The position numbers were made by a program, and so were the translations under genes. A stretch of 64,000 nt of DNA. It comes from Candidatus Magnetominusculus dajiuhuensis (lineage in GTDB: Bacteria; Nitrospirota; Thermodesulfovibrionia; Thermodesulfovibrionales; Magnetobacteriaceae). The notes beneath the pieces were generated by a model that saw only the letters and a program-made list of their open reading frames with translations, did not search any database and was not told where the DNA came from. Below, piece by piece: positions 34,565-42,503 of the stretch. Position 1 is the first letter of the stretch, and every line of letters starts with the position of its first letter. Location: contig JADFXP010000009.1 in the NCBI GenBank assembly GCA_015233465.1, positions 44,883 to 108,882 of the forward strand. The letters are read 5' to 3'.

Positions 34565-34690
34565 ATGAATACTTATGAAGTAGTATTATCTAAATCATAT
34601 AGTGTAAGGATTAAAGCAATAAATGAAGATGACGCTAAAAGGTATTCTGAATTTTTTACAGGGGATATTTTAGAGATGCAAGGTAAATGA
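34565..34690 (+). CDS. Short DpnD/PcfM-like protein
   Basis: 41 residues: 'MNTYEVVLSKSYSVRIKAI' and 'NEDDAKRYSEFFTGDI'. The pattern (short beta pair, then 'A.NEDDA') is like the DpnD/PcfM family found beside DpnII-type restriction systems; the match is by eye and weak. Its stop overlaps the ATG of the methyltransferase fragment (ATGA). It may be complete, as these proteins are small. Confidence 0.5.
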   Translation: MNTYEVVLSKSYSVRIKAINEDDAKRYSEFFTGDILEMQGK

Positions 34691-34920
34691 AACCAATGGG
34701 TTTGAAGAGATTTATGAATGAGTTAAAACACTTTGGAAATAATGACCATAAAATTATCATGGGTGATGCTATGCTTGCGTTAGATTCAATAGAGGATTGT
34801 TCTATAGATTTAATTTTTGCTGACCCTCCGTATAACATAGGAAAGAATTTTAACGGTTATATAGATAAGTGGACTAAAGATGAGGACTATCTTTATTTAG
34901 TCAATAACTATGGTATATGA
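34687..34920 (+). pseudogene. N-terminal fragment of a DNA adenine methyltransferase
   Basis: The 77-residue frame holds the start of a DpnA/YhdJ-type N6-adenine methyltransferase: 'KIIMGDAMLALDSIEDCSI' and the catalytic 'DLIFADPPYNIGKNF', then 'DKWTKDEDYLYLVN', after which the frame ends with 'NYGI' and a stop. Normal proteins continue for another 200 residues including the SAM-binding FxGxG region, so this is a truncated gene. It retains motif IV (DPPY) only. A deletion fuses it to the next fragment. Confidence 0.75.
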
Positions 34921-35113
34921 ATTTACAACTAAAATTAATGAAATCCTAAAAAGGCATTTTGATAACACAAGTGTTGATATTTTTGATAAAAGTCATCTAT
35001 TACAATACATAAATATTAAAACTAAATCAGTAAATATAGGTGCTAAAGCTCGTGGGAGTTTTGCAAATTTGTATGCTGTATATGTAGTTGTTGAAGATTA
35101 TTTAGCAAAGTAG
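34910..35113 (+). pseudogene. Probable restriction endonuclease fragment
   Basis: 67 residues starting inside the methyltransferase fragment: 'INEILKRHFDNTSVDIFDK' and 'GAKARGSFANLYAVYVVVE'. The 'KARGSFANLYA.YVLVED' pattern is one I associate with N-termini of some type II restriction endonucleases; the rest of the enzyme is missing after a TAG. With the methyltransferase piece and DpnD-like frame it suggests a restriction-modification locus collapsed by deletion. Family name uncertain. Confidence 0.5.
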
Positions 35114-35236
35114 AGTTTAATTATCAAGCAAATGGCGAGGATAATGACGAGGAGATTTCAATTTGATAGATTGAAATCTATGCTTCAATGAAAATAATTG
35201 TATAAAATAAATCTCAAACAGAAAAGGCAGGATAAC

Positions 35237-37333
35237 ATGAAAAACAGATGGACACAAAACGTAGTAGACAGCCTCTTAGAAATATTTGAAGGTCAATTTA
35301 ACCACGACCTCGCTCTTCGCACATACTCAACCCAGCTTCTTGGTCTGGAAAAAACACTTGTTATGCACGGAGGAGGCAATACCTCTGTCAAGACTACCTA
35401 TACTAATATCCTTGGCGAAACCATTCCTGCCTTATATATTAAGGCATCAGGTAAGGATATGGCAAAATTTGATCCCTCTGGACTTACAGGGCTTGACCTA
35501 AATCATCTGATAAAATTGCGCTCATTAGAGGATCTTACAGATTTAGAGATGATTAATGAATTTAAAACCCATATGTTTGATCACCTTTCTGATAATCCTT
35601 CCCTTGAAACCTTAGTTCATGCAAATATTAATGCTAAATTTATAGATCATACCCATCCTGACTCCATTTTAGTCCTTGCCTCTGCTTCTAATGCTAAGGA
35701 ATTGATCAAGGAAGCCCTTGGCGATGATGTTATTATTTTAGATTATTTTACTCCGGGCTTTAAACTTGCTAAGGCTTGTGCAGATGCCTTTGATGCTTCC
35801 CCTAAAAGCAAGGCTATGATACTTATGCACCATGGACTAATTACTTGGGGCGAGACAGCAAAAGAATCATATGATTTAACCATCAATCTTGTCACTAAGG
35901 CAGAGAAATTTATTAATAAAAAAATATCAGCTAAACCAAAAACTAATTCAACTTCTTTAGGTATTGAAAGATATAAAATGATTGCCCCAATCCTTCGAGG
36001 AATCTTGACTGGACGGTCTAAAGATGTACATTCTTTTAAGCGATTTATCTTAATGCCGATGTTAGATGATAATACCCTTGAATTTGTTGATTCAAAGTCA
36101 GGTAAAGAATTAGCGCAGACCCCGCCTATTACTACAGATTATCTTATTAGAACTAAGGCATTTCCTCTATGGATAGTTAATCCTAATTATGATGATATGA
36201 CTGAATTAAGAAAACAATTGCTTGATGCCATTAAAGGGTATAAGGCAGAGTATGAAAAATATTATAAACGTCATAAGAAAATGATTAGTGATAAGCTGAT
36301 TAAATTTGATCCTATGCCTCGAGTTATAATGATGCCTGGGCTTGGGGTAATATGTGCAGGCAGAGATATTTATGATGCAGAGATTGCCCGCGATATTACT
36401 GAGCAGACCATTAATGTCAAAACCGTAATCTCAGAGATTTCTGCTTTTTCTGGGCTTAGTGAAGATGCCTTATTTAATATGGAATACCGCAGTTATCAGC
36501 ATTCTAAACTTGGCTCTGAAATAGAATTACCGCTTTTGAGACAGGTTGCAATTGTTACTGGATGCGCTGGGGCTATTGGTTCTGGAATTAGTCGGGCGCT
36601 TTTAAATAATGGATGTCATGTTGCATTAACCGATCTTGCTGGAGATAATCTTAATAGTCTTTATAAGGAATTGAGCGTTGAGTTTGGCAAAAAGGTGATT
36701 GCAGTGCCTATGGATGTTACAGATATTGATTCTGTTTCTTCGGCATTTGGCAAGATCATTGAGAATTTTGGCGGGATTGATATATTGATTGTGAATGCTG
36801 GTATTGCAATGGTCAGTTCAATAGAAGAGATGTCTATAGATAAATTCAGGAAGTTGGAACGAGTCAATGTTGAAGGCACATTAATAGTCCTTGCAGAGGC
36901 TGCTCGTCATTTTAGAGTGCAGCAGACTGGAGGAGACATTGTCTTGATTTCTACAAAAAATGTCTTTGCTCCGGGTGCAGGCTTTGGGGCATACAGCGCG
37001 ACAAAGAGCGCAAGTCATCAATTAGCTCGTATTGCAAGTCTTGAGTTTGCAGGAATGGATGTAAGGGTAAATATGGTTGCCCCAGATGCGGTATTTTCAG
37101 ATAAAGGCCGAAAATCAGGTTTATGGGCTGAGGTAGGTCCTGATAGAATGAAGGCAAGGGGACTCAATGAAGCTCAATTGCAAGAGTATTATAGAGATCG
37201 TAATTTATTAAAGTTAAGCGTAACAGCAGATCATGTAGCAAATGCGGTATTATTTTTTCTAAAGAGATTGACTCCAACTACAGGGGCAACGATTCCTGTA
37301 GATGGAGGGCTGCCTGATGCTACTCCAAGGTAA
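35237..37333 (+). CDS. Bifunctional class II aldolase / short-chain dehydrogenase
   Basis: 698 residues from ATG 35237 (AAGGCAGGA upstream). The N-terminal 430 residues are a class II aldolase domain: 'VMHGGGNTSVKT', metal ligands in 'FIDHTHPDSILVL' and 'MHHGLITWGETA'. The C-terminal 250 form an SDR: 'IVTGCAGAIGSGISRALL' (nucleotide binding), 'IVNAGIAMVSS' and the catalytic 'YSATKSASHQ'. The fused type is like RhaD/RhaE-type enzymes that split sugar phosphates and oxidise the lactaldehyde. No rhamnose or fucose genes accompany it, so the substrate is not clear. Confidence 0.92.
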   Translation: MKNRWTQNVVDSLLEIFEGQFNHDLALRTYSTQLLGLEKTLVMHGGGNTSVKTTYTNILGETIPALYIKASGKDMAKFDPSGLTGLDLNHLIKLRSLEDLTDLEMINEFKTHMFDHLSDNPSLETLVHANINAKFIDHTHPDSILVLASASNAKELIKEALGDDVIILDYFTPGFKLAKACADAFDASPKSKAMILMHHGLITWGETAKESYDLTINLVTKAEKFINKKISAKPKTNSTSLGIERYKMIAPILRGILTGRSKDVHSFKRFILMPMLDDNTLEFVDSKSGKELAQTPPITTDYLIRTKAFPLWIVNPNYDDMTELRKQLLDAIKGYKAEYEKYYKRHKKMISDKLIKFDPMPRVIMMPGLGVICAGRDIYDAEIARDITEQTINVKTVISEISAFSGLSEDALFNMEYRSYQHSKLGSEIELPLLRQVAIVTGCAGAIGSGISRALLNNGCHVALTDLAGDNLNSLYKELSVEFGKKVIAVPMDVTDIDSVSSAFGKIIENFGGIDILIVNAGIAMVSSIEEMSIDKFRKLERVNVEGTLIVLAEAARHFRVQQTGGDIVLISTKNVFAPGAGFGAYSATKSASHQLARIASLEFAGMDVRVNMVAPDAVFSDKGRKSGLWAEVGPDRMKARGLNEAQLQEYYRDRNLLKLSVTADHVANAVLFFLKRLTPTTGATIPVDGGLPDATPR

Positions 37334-37382
37334 TAATATACCTTTTTATTTGAAATTTATTTATTTTTCCTATTATTATAAA

Positions 37383-37438
37383 TTATGGGGTCAAGGGGAT
37401 AAGTCCCCTTGCGGGTAAAGCGCAGAGCCCTTTGGAGA
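37383..37438 (+). repeat. Family A palindromic repeat, copy 5
   Basis: 'tcaaggggataagtcccctt' then 'cgcagagccctttggagatg'. Its end contributes the GGAG that serves as ribosome-binding site for the following glycosyltransferase. Confidence 0.75.
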
Positions 37439-37446
37439 TGTTTTTT

Positions 37447-38544
37447 ATGATTTCAAATTTTTCAAAAATGCAAATCTTAAAGAAAGTAGATAAGACATTT
37501 GGCGGATTTATTACAAATATTTTGCCTGCAAACTTTAAGGCTCAAACCTATAAGGGGTACAAGAAGATTCTTATTGTACGTCCAGGAGGTATTGGGGATG
37601 CGATTTTATTGCTGCCGGCGATAAAAGCGCTTAGGGGCAAGTTCCATGATCATGAGATTGTAGTGCTTTGCGAGAAACGCAATTGTGGCGTATTTTCGTT
37701 ATCTCCAGATGTTGATAGAGTTTATCTTTATGATAATCCAAAGGAGTTTATAAGTTGTATTTCTGGGCGTTATGATATTGTAATTGACACAGAGCAATGG
37801 CATAGATTATCCGCAGTTGCGGCATATTTTACAGGCGCTCATAGGAAGATAGGATTTTTTACAAATGAAAGAAAGCGGTTGTTTACTGAAACTGTTAAAT
37901 ATAGTCATAATGATTATGAAGCGATAAGTTTTCTTAATTTATTTTCAGCAGTATTTGATAATCAAAGTTTAGAGTTTGATGTAGATGAGCCGTTTATTCA
38001 TCTGGATGAAACATTTGTAGAGGATACAAAAAAAATAATTCTTAGAGATCTTGATAATTTTGTAGTAGTTTTTCCTGGAGCCTCTGTAATTCAAAGGCGC
38101 TGGGGAGGCTGGCGGTTTGGAACGCTTGCAAAGAGATTGGTAGATCGCGGAGTTAATGTAGTGATACTTGGTTCGGATCAAGATACCAGAGATTCTCATA
38201 CAATAAAGGAACTCTGTCCTGAGGCAGTTAATCTTACTACTAAGACAACACTTAAGCAGTCTGCTGCTATATTGAAAAATAGCAGACTATTGATTGGAGC
38301 GGATTCTGCATTAATGCACCTTGCCTACGGACTTGGAACAAAGACAGTCTCGCTTTTTGGTTCAGGGATTGAGAAAAAATGGGCGCCAAAGGGTAAAGAC
38401 CATTATACAATAAATAAGCATCTAAAATGCAGCCCTTGCACAACATTCGGATATACGCCTGAGTGTCCGCATAAGGTCAAATGTCTTGATAGTATCACAA
38501 TTGCAGAGGTTGAGTTTCTTGCCATGAAGGTAATGGAGTCGTAG
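37447..38544 (+). CDS. GT9 heptosyltransferase-like glycosyltransferase
   Basis: 365 residues from ATG 37447; GGAG 9 bases upstream lies in a family A repeat, and the earlier ATG 37438 would be too close to it. GT9 features: 'ILIVRPGGIGDAILLLPAI', 'VVFPGASVIQRRWGGWRF', 'LIGADSALMHLAYGLGTKT' and 'SLFGSGIEKKWAPKG'. A C-terminal cysteine cluster ('CSPCTTFGYTPECPHKVKC') is common in the family. It probably adds heptose or another sugar to lipopolysaccharide core. It is isolated from other LPS genes. Confidence 0.9.
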   Translation: MISNFSKMQILKKVDKTFGGFITNILPANFKAQTYKGYKKILIVRPGGIGDAILLLPAIKALRGKFHDHEIVVLCEKRNCGVFSLSPDVDRVYLYDNPKEFISCISGRYDIVIDTEQWHRLSAVAAYFTGAHRKIGFFTNERKRLFTETVKYSHNDYEAISFLNLFSAVFDNQSLEFDVDEPFIHLDETFVEDTKKIILRDLDNFVVVFPGASVIQRRWGGWRFGTLAKRLVDRGVNVVILGSDQDTRDSHTIKELCPEAVNLTTKTTLKQSAAILKNSRLLIGADSALMHLAYGLGTKTVSLFGSGIEKKWAPKGKDHYTINKHLKCSPCTTFGYTPECPHKVKCLDSITIAEVEFLAMKVMES

Positions 38545-38625
38545 GGACGACACCCAATAGTCGTAGGGACGACACCCAATAGTCGTAGGGACGACACCCA
38601 ATAGTTGTAGGGACAAAACACCAAT
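38537..38625 (+). repeat. Tandem repeat, 22-bp unit, about four copies
   Basis: Three identical 22-base copies starting 'agtcgtagggacgac' and ending 'acccaat' (38537-38558, 38559-38580, 38581-38602), then a diverged fourth (38603-38625). Each carries the inverted arms GTCG and CGAC. The array begins inside the last codons of the glycosyltransferase gene and ends at the ATG of the PetD-like gene, filling the whole gap. Confidence 0.9.
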
Positions 38626-39042
38626 ATGTCAAAGCTTGATGCTAATAAGTCTAAGGTTGATAACAATATTAATGAAGAGAAAAAATTCTATCCGGATTAT
38701 CTCTTCGTTATATTAATTGTTGTATTTTTTTCCATCGAACTTCTGCTTATTTTAGCTATATCTTTTCCGCAAGAGATTGGAAGACAGATTAATTTTTCAG
38801 CGCCATTTCAACCGCGTCCTGAGTGGTATTTTTTGTGGCTCTTTGAGATTATGAGATATTTTCCGGGAGATACAGTTTTCATAGGTACTGTGCTTGTGCC
38901 GATAATGATAATAATTGGATTTTTATCTATTCCATTTGTAGATAAGCTAAAAAATGGAAGGCTTAAATCTATAATTATAATATCAGGAATCTATGTTATA
39001 TTTATAGTTTTTACAATAATAGCTGCTAATAGACCATCTTGA
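38626..39042 (+). CDS. Cytochrome b C-terminal domain protein (PetD-like)
   Basis: 138 residues with three hydrophobic helices. The Qo-site motif PEWY is intact in 'QPRPEWYFLWLFEIMRYFP', with 'GTVLVPIMIIIGFL' and a final helix. It corresponds to the C-terminal third of cytochrome b (subunit IV of b6f-type complexes). No N-terminal cytochrome b, Rieske or c1 gene is in the window, so it is an orphan or its partners are elsewhere. The ATG follows the tandem repeat, with no good ribosome-binding site. It overlaps pgpA convergently by 17 bases. Confidence 0.88.
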   Translation: MSKLDANKSKVDNNINEEKKFYPDYLFVILIVVFFSIELLLILAISFPQEIGRQINFSAPFQPRPEWYFLWLFEIMRYFPGDTVFIGTVLVPIMIIIGFLSIPFVDKLKNGRLKSIIIISGIYVIFIVFTIIAANRPS

Positions 39043-39484
39043 TAATAACCGCAACTGCGATATTAGCATAAATTCCAGCAGCAACATCATCCATCATAAC
39101 TCCAAGACCGCGCTTAAATATATACTCAAACTGTCTTGCAGGTGGAGGTTTTAGAATATCAAAAAATCTAAATGCAAAGAATGCCAGTATTAAGTTATAA
39201 GGAGTTTGAGGGATAAAGGCAATTGTAATCAAAGACCCGACAAACTCATCAATAATGATATGAGAGCAGTCTTTTTTCTTAAATGTAATCTCTGCTGAGG
39301 TTGACGAAATCACGCCAATTATAAATGAAATTACAATAAGCAATAATAATAACAGAGTTGAAGGCTTAAGAAGATAGACAAAGAGCATTGTGACGGCTGT
39401 TCCAGCAGTGCCTGGGGCAATTGGGCTGTATCCTATAAAGGTCAGAGTAGCAATATTTTTTAGAACAATCTCTTTAACTCTCAT
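39026..39484 (-). CDS. pgpA: Phosphatidylglycerophosphatase A
   Basis: 152 residues, membrane protein on the minus strand with 'SPIAPGTAGTAVTML', 'HIIIDEFVGSLITI' (acidic active site region), 'FRFFDILKPPPARQFE' and 'GLGVMMDDVAAGIYANI', all typical of PgpA. It removes the phosphate from phosphatidylglycerophosphate to give phosphatidylglycerol. ATG 39484 has AGGAAAAG upstream. Confidence 0.94.
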   Translation of the reverse strand: MRVKEIVLKNIATLTFIGYSPIAPGTAGTAVTMLFVYLLKPSTLLLLLLIVISFIIGVISSTSAEITFKKKDCSHIIIDEFVGSLITIAFIPQTPYNLILAFFAFRFFDILKPPPARQFEYIFKRGLGVMMDDVAAGIYANIAVAVIIKMVY

Positions 39485-39491
39485 CTTTTCC

Positions 39492-39575
39492 TAAATTACG
39501 CAGGGGCACGATACATCGTGCGTCTACTAAGGCGCTGAGCGACTTATCTTTGCTCAGAGCCTTAGGGTTACCCCT
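39492..39575. repeat. Family B palindromic repeat, copy 3
   Basis: 'gcacgatacatcgtgc' is a hairpin, followed by a larger one pairing 'aaggcgctgagc' with 'gctcagagcctt', and 'agggttacccct' at the end. It lies between the OsmC and pgpA genes on the same strand. Confidence 0.7.
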
Positions 39576-39579
39576 ATAC

Positions 39580-40008
39580 CTATATTGTTGGGACATCTTC
39601 AATGATTTTATAAGTAAAATCAATCTTAGCTGAGCCTTCTAAAGTAGCCTTGACAGAGCAGTATTTGGTCATTGAAAGTTCAACTGCTCTTTTTACTGCC
39701 TCTTCAGAGATTTTTCTTCCTTTGACGACATATTCAAGCGTAATATCTTGAAATTTTTTGGGATGATTTTCTGTTTTGTTGCCTTTTACATTGATATGAA
39801 ACCCTGTAATATCCTGTTGTTTTTTTCGTAATATAGAGATAATATCCATACCAGAGCAGCCTCCGATACCGATTAATAATAATTCGCTAGGTCTTAAACC
39901 AGTGTCATTGCCACCAACTTCATGGTCTCCGTCCATTACTATAGCATGACCAGAAGATGCGACTCCGACAAACTGCATACCATCTACAAACGTTACCTTT
40001 GCGTCCAT
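39580..40008 (-). CDS. OsmC-family protein
   Basis: 142 residues with both redox cysteines of the OsmC/Ohr fold ('LLIGIGGCSGMDIISILR' and 'SMTKYCSVKATLEGSA'). The YhfA-like branch is suggested by 'DGDHEVGGNDTGLRPSELL'. Family members reduce peroxides, but many YhfA-type proteins have unproved function. Strong AGGAGG ribosome-binding site before ATG 40008. Confidence 0.9.
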   Translation of the reverse strand: MDAKVTFVDGMQFVGVASSGHAIVMDGDHEVGGNDTGLRPSELLLIGIGGCSGMDIISILRKKQQDITGFHINVKGNKTENHPKKFQDITLEYVVKGRKISEEAVKRAVELSMTKYCSVKATLEGSAKIDFTYKIIEDVPTI

Positions 40009-40078
40009 TTTAATACCTCCTATAAAGTTTTAATAATATACCATTTAACCTATAACACCTTCAATAGTAATATAAGTT

Positions 40079-40160
40079 CCCCTTAAGGGGCTCCGCCCCT
40101 TAAAATCCCCGCAAAGGGATTTTTAAAACGGGTCTGAGACCCTCCCTTTGAATCCATTAA
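40079..40160 (-). repeat. Family A palindromic repeat, copy 6 (overlaps the ABC gene)
   Basis: 'ccttaaggggctccgcccctt' and 'gggtctgagaccc', in minus orientation. The repeat contains the stop codon and last 15 or so codons of the ABC ATPase gene. Confidence 0.8.
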
Positions 40161-40967
40161 AAAATGATAAGTTCCATTTGATTCCATAAACACTTCAAGC
40201 GGAATACTGAACAATTCTGAGACATTTTGGTTTGTCAGGACTACTTTCTTTGGTCCTTGCGTGAAGATTCGACCGTCGTTGATCATCACGATATTATTGA
40301 TGAACGATAATACTTCTTCAATGTGATGAGTGATGATAATAATTGTGTGATCAACGCTTACTCGCTCCATCAACTCGAAAAACCGCAATTGCGCTGCGAT
40401 ATCAAGTCCTGTGGTAGGTTCGTCGAGCATTAACACAACTGGCTCTGATATTAAGGCGCGTGCAATCAGACATTTGCGTGTTTCTCCGCTTGACATGTCA
40501 CGGAAGGCATGATCGCGCAGAGATTGGATGCCTAGTTTGTTCATCAGGCTTTCAGCTTTATCTATTAATTTCAGTGTAATCTTCTCTTGAGGAAGAAATC
40601 CAATTGTATCGAATATTCCTGTTAGGATAATTTCAATCCCTGACATATGGGATGCTTGGGATTTGTGTTTTTCATCAAGATCGTTGGTGATGATACCCAT
40701 AAGTCTTTTTATATCCCAAATACTATATCTGGTTTGACCGAAAAGTTTGACAAATGAACCATCGTCTTTGTAGACGGCATGAGTGTCGCCGGTCAGTAAT
40801 TTCATAAGTGTGGTTTTACCTGAGCCGTTAGGTCCTATAATAGCGGTGTGTTGTCCATGTGCGATTGTTAGTGATATTTCATGCAAGATTGGCTTGTCTG
40901 AAAGTATTATGGAGGCTTTGGATAATTCAAAAATATTATTAGTCAAATGTTTTTCCTCATATTGCAT
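40083..40967 (-). CDS. ABC transporter ATP-binding protein (ModF-like)
   Basis: About 294 residues from ATG 40967; TTG 40991 and a TTG at 40946 (behind GAGG) are alternatives. Walker A 'IIGPNGSGKTTLMKLL', signature 'MSSGETRKCLIARAL', Walker B 'VVLMLDEPTTGLD' and H-loop 'IIITHHIEEVL' are complete. It has a single nucleotide-binding domain and no permease gene nearby. The last residues ('FKNPFAGILRGGAP') are encoded by a family A repeat and are unlikely to be ancestral. Function beyond ATPase not assignable. Confidence 0.88.
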   Translation of the reverse strand: MQYEEKHLTNNIFELSKASIILSDKPILHEISLTIAHGQHTAIIGPNGSGKTTLMKLLTGDTHAVYKDDGSFVKLFGQTRYSIWDIKRLMGIITNDLDEKHKSQASHMSGIEIILTGIFDTIGFLPQEKITLKLIDKAESLMNKLGIQSLRDHAFRDMSSGETRKCLIARALISEPVVLMLDEPTTGLDIAAQLRFFELMERVSVDHTIIIITHHIEEVLSFINNIVMINDGRIFTQGPKKVVLTNQNVSELFSIPLEVFMESNGTYHFLMDSKGGSQTRFKNPFAGILRGGAP

Positions 40968-40991
40968 AAAGATGTTGTGCGGTATTTGCAA

Positions 40992-41539
40992 ATAGATAAT
41001 TTTTATAGGAAACTTTTTTCAAATTAATTATTAAATTATATGTAGTCGGCATATGATATTCTATCATATTCACTTGCATTTTTTAAGATGTAGATAATAT
41101 TGGCATTTTTTGGGGTAAGAGTAAATGCTGTAAAACAGTAAATAGGGGTAGATTTTATGTTATAGCGCTAAATCAAAACATTAATTACCCTGACGATGTC
41201 ACGTATATACTGCTCCCATTGAAAGGTAGACAGAATAATTGATCATGTAATGGAATTATAGTTATTGTCAAAGGTAAATTCCGTCTAATTTCCATTTTAG
41301 AAAAAGGGGTGGATGCGTAGCAGACGGGGTATTTGAAGGTTATTCAAAATAAGATTTCATATAAAGCGAAGATATTTTTGACAACCAGTAAAATTACTTC
41401 TTTTTATTTATAATAAAGTTCCTATAAATTTTATCCGATATATCTTTATATCATGGACTGTATAAAGAGGATTTAAGTTTGCTAAATATCTCAGAAAAAA
41501 TCCCTTTTAAGACCTTAATCCAGCCGCCAAAGAGGAATA
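40992..41539. other. Intergenic region of about 550 bases
   Basis: AT-rich, between divergent genes. Apart from a half copy of the inverted-repeat element (41287-41332) and possible promoters I see no reading frame, tRNA or strong hairpin. 'gtaaatgctgtaaaacagtaaat' near 41120-41142 contains a small inverted pair. Confidence 0.4.
41287..41332. repeat. Half copy of the 22.3-kb inverted-repeat element
   Basis: 'aaaaaggggtgg' and 'gcagacggggta' match, in the same order, the right arm of the element at 22269-22392 ('aaaaggggtggcagg...gacggggta') and mirror its left arm. Only one arm is recognisable. Confidence 0.65.
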
Positions 41540-42244
41540 ATGAAGAAAAGCTCTGTTATTTTAATGTTATTAGTATTTATAATGGCTGCTGACATTGCTT
41601 GGTCTAAAGATGATTTAACAATTGAAGCAGGAATTTCAATATGGAACCCTTCTGTTACTTTTAATCCAGTCGAAGGAGTGATTAATTCTTCATCTATATT
41701 AGTTGGTCCAAAATTGAATGTTATATATGACAATTTTTTTTCTGAAATATCATATTTAATACCTTTTAGCGGATTTAATACTACAGTAGATTTTTTCGGA
41801 TATAGTGTGTCAGAAAATATTAAAATATCTTGGTTAAATTTAAAATTAGGTTATATGGTATCGCCTAATATAGGGATTTATGCTGGTTATATCAAAAATT
41901 CAGGCTCAGATACCGCAAGTTTAGGCACAACATCACTTAGCGGCACATTTTCAATTTCAGGGCCAGGCGCAGGGATTATAATAAGATTACCCTTGGGTAA
42001 GGTTATAAATCTTTATGCCAACGGTTCTTATAATTTTGGTTCATATTCTAACCAAGCATCAACAATTACTTATACCTGCAATGTTTTTGATGTTGAAGGC
42101 GGATTAGGGTATAAATTTTTAATGAGTAATATACAGGCGACTCTTGGTTGGAGGTACCAAACTGTTTCAATCCCTGATTTTTTTGGCGGAAGTAAAATGA
42201 CATTTTCAGGACCATTTGGCAGTCTCGTATACAGCTTTAGATAA
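41540..42244 (+). CDS. Outer-membrane beta-barrel protein
   Basis: 234 residues. A signal peptide ('SSVILMLLVFIMAADIAWS') is followed by alternating hydrophobic/polar strands rich in Gly, Tyr and Phe ('GYMVSPNIGIYAGYIKNSG', 'NLYANGSYNFGSYS', 'IQATLGWRYQTVSI'), and the protein ends in 'SLVYSFR', like a beta-barrel terminal strand. About eight strands are likely, as in small OmpW/OmpA-type barrels. Function unknown. It stands alone before the tRNA. Confidence 0.78.
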   Translation: MKKSSVILMLLVFIMAADIAWSKDDLTIEAGISIWNPSVTFNPVEGVINSSSILVGPKLNVIYDNFFSEISYLIPFSGFNTTVDFFGYSVSENIKISWLNLKLGYMVSPNIGIYAGYIKNSGSDTASLGTTSLSGTFSISGPGAGIIIRLPLGKVINLYANGSYNFGSYSNQASTITYTCNVFDVEGGLGYKFLMSNIQATLGWRYQTVSIPDFFGGSKMTFSGPFGSLVYSFR

Positions 42245-42321
42245 TAATAAATAATAAGGTTAACGGTAAATGATTATAAAAAAATATTCTTGATTTATGT
42301 ATTGATTTCCGTAAATAAAAT

Positions 42322-42350
42322 TTGACTCAAACTTCAAAACATTGTATAAT
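42322..42350 (+). promoter_or_regulatory. Sigma-70-type promoter of the tRNA-Arg gene
   Basis: TTGACT (42322-42327), a 17-base spacer and TATAAT (42345-42350) lie 8 bases before the mature tRNA 5' end. Spacing and sequence are near consensus, which supports a housekeeping sigma factor of the usual type. Confidence 0.8.
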
Positions 42351-42358
42351 CATATCTT

Positions 42359-42432
42359 GCGCCCATGGCTCAATTGGATAGAGTGTCTGACTACGGATCA
42401 GAAGGTTGGGGGTTCAAATCCCTCTGGGCGCG
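42359..42432 (+). tRNA. tRNA-Arg (anticodon ACG)
   Basis: The acceptor stem GCGCCCA (42359-42365) pairs with TGGGCGC (42425-42431), with discriminator G. The anticodon stem TCTGA/TCAGA holds the loop CTACGGA, anticodon ACG at 42393-42395. The T arm is 'gggggttcaaatccctc'. CCA is not encoded. A34 is expected to be converted to inosine by TadA, reading CGU, CGC and CGA. Confidence 0.95.
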
Positions 42433-42441
42433 TATTTTTAT

Positions 42442-42500
42442 TATGGGTTTAAAGGGACGAGTCCCTTTGCGGGGATTTTTAAGGGGCAGAGCACCTTAAA
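42442..42500 (+). repeat. Family A palindromic repeat, copy 7
   Basis: 'taaagggacgagtcccttt', 'gcggggattttt' and 'aaggggcagagcacctt' directly after the tRNA, ending four bases before the uvrB stop. It may separate the converging tRNA and uvrB transcripts. Confidence 0.8.
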
Positions 42501-42503
42501 GGG

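Noticed and set aside
38537..38625. CRISPR-like array
   Set aside because: Copies are directly adjacent, without spacers, so it is a plain tandem repeat.
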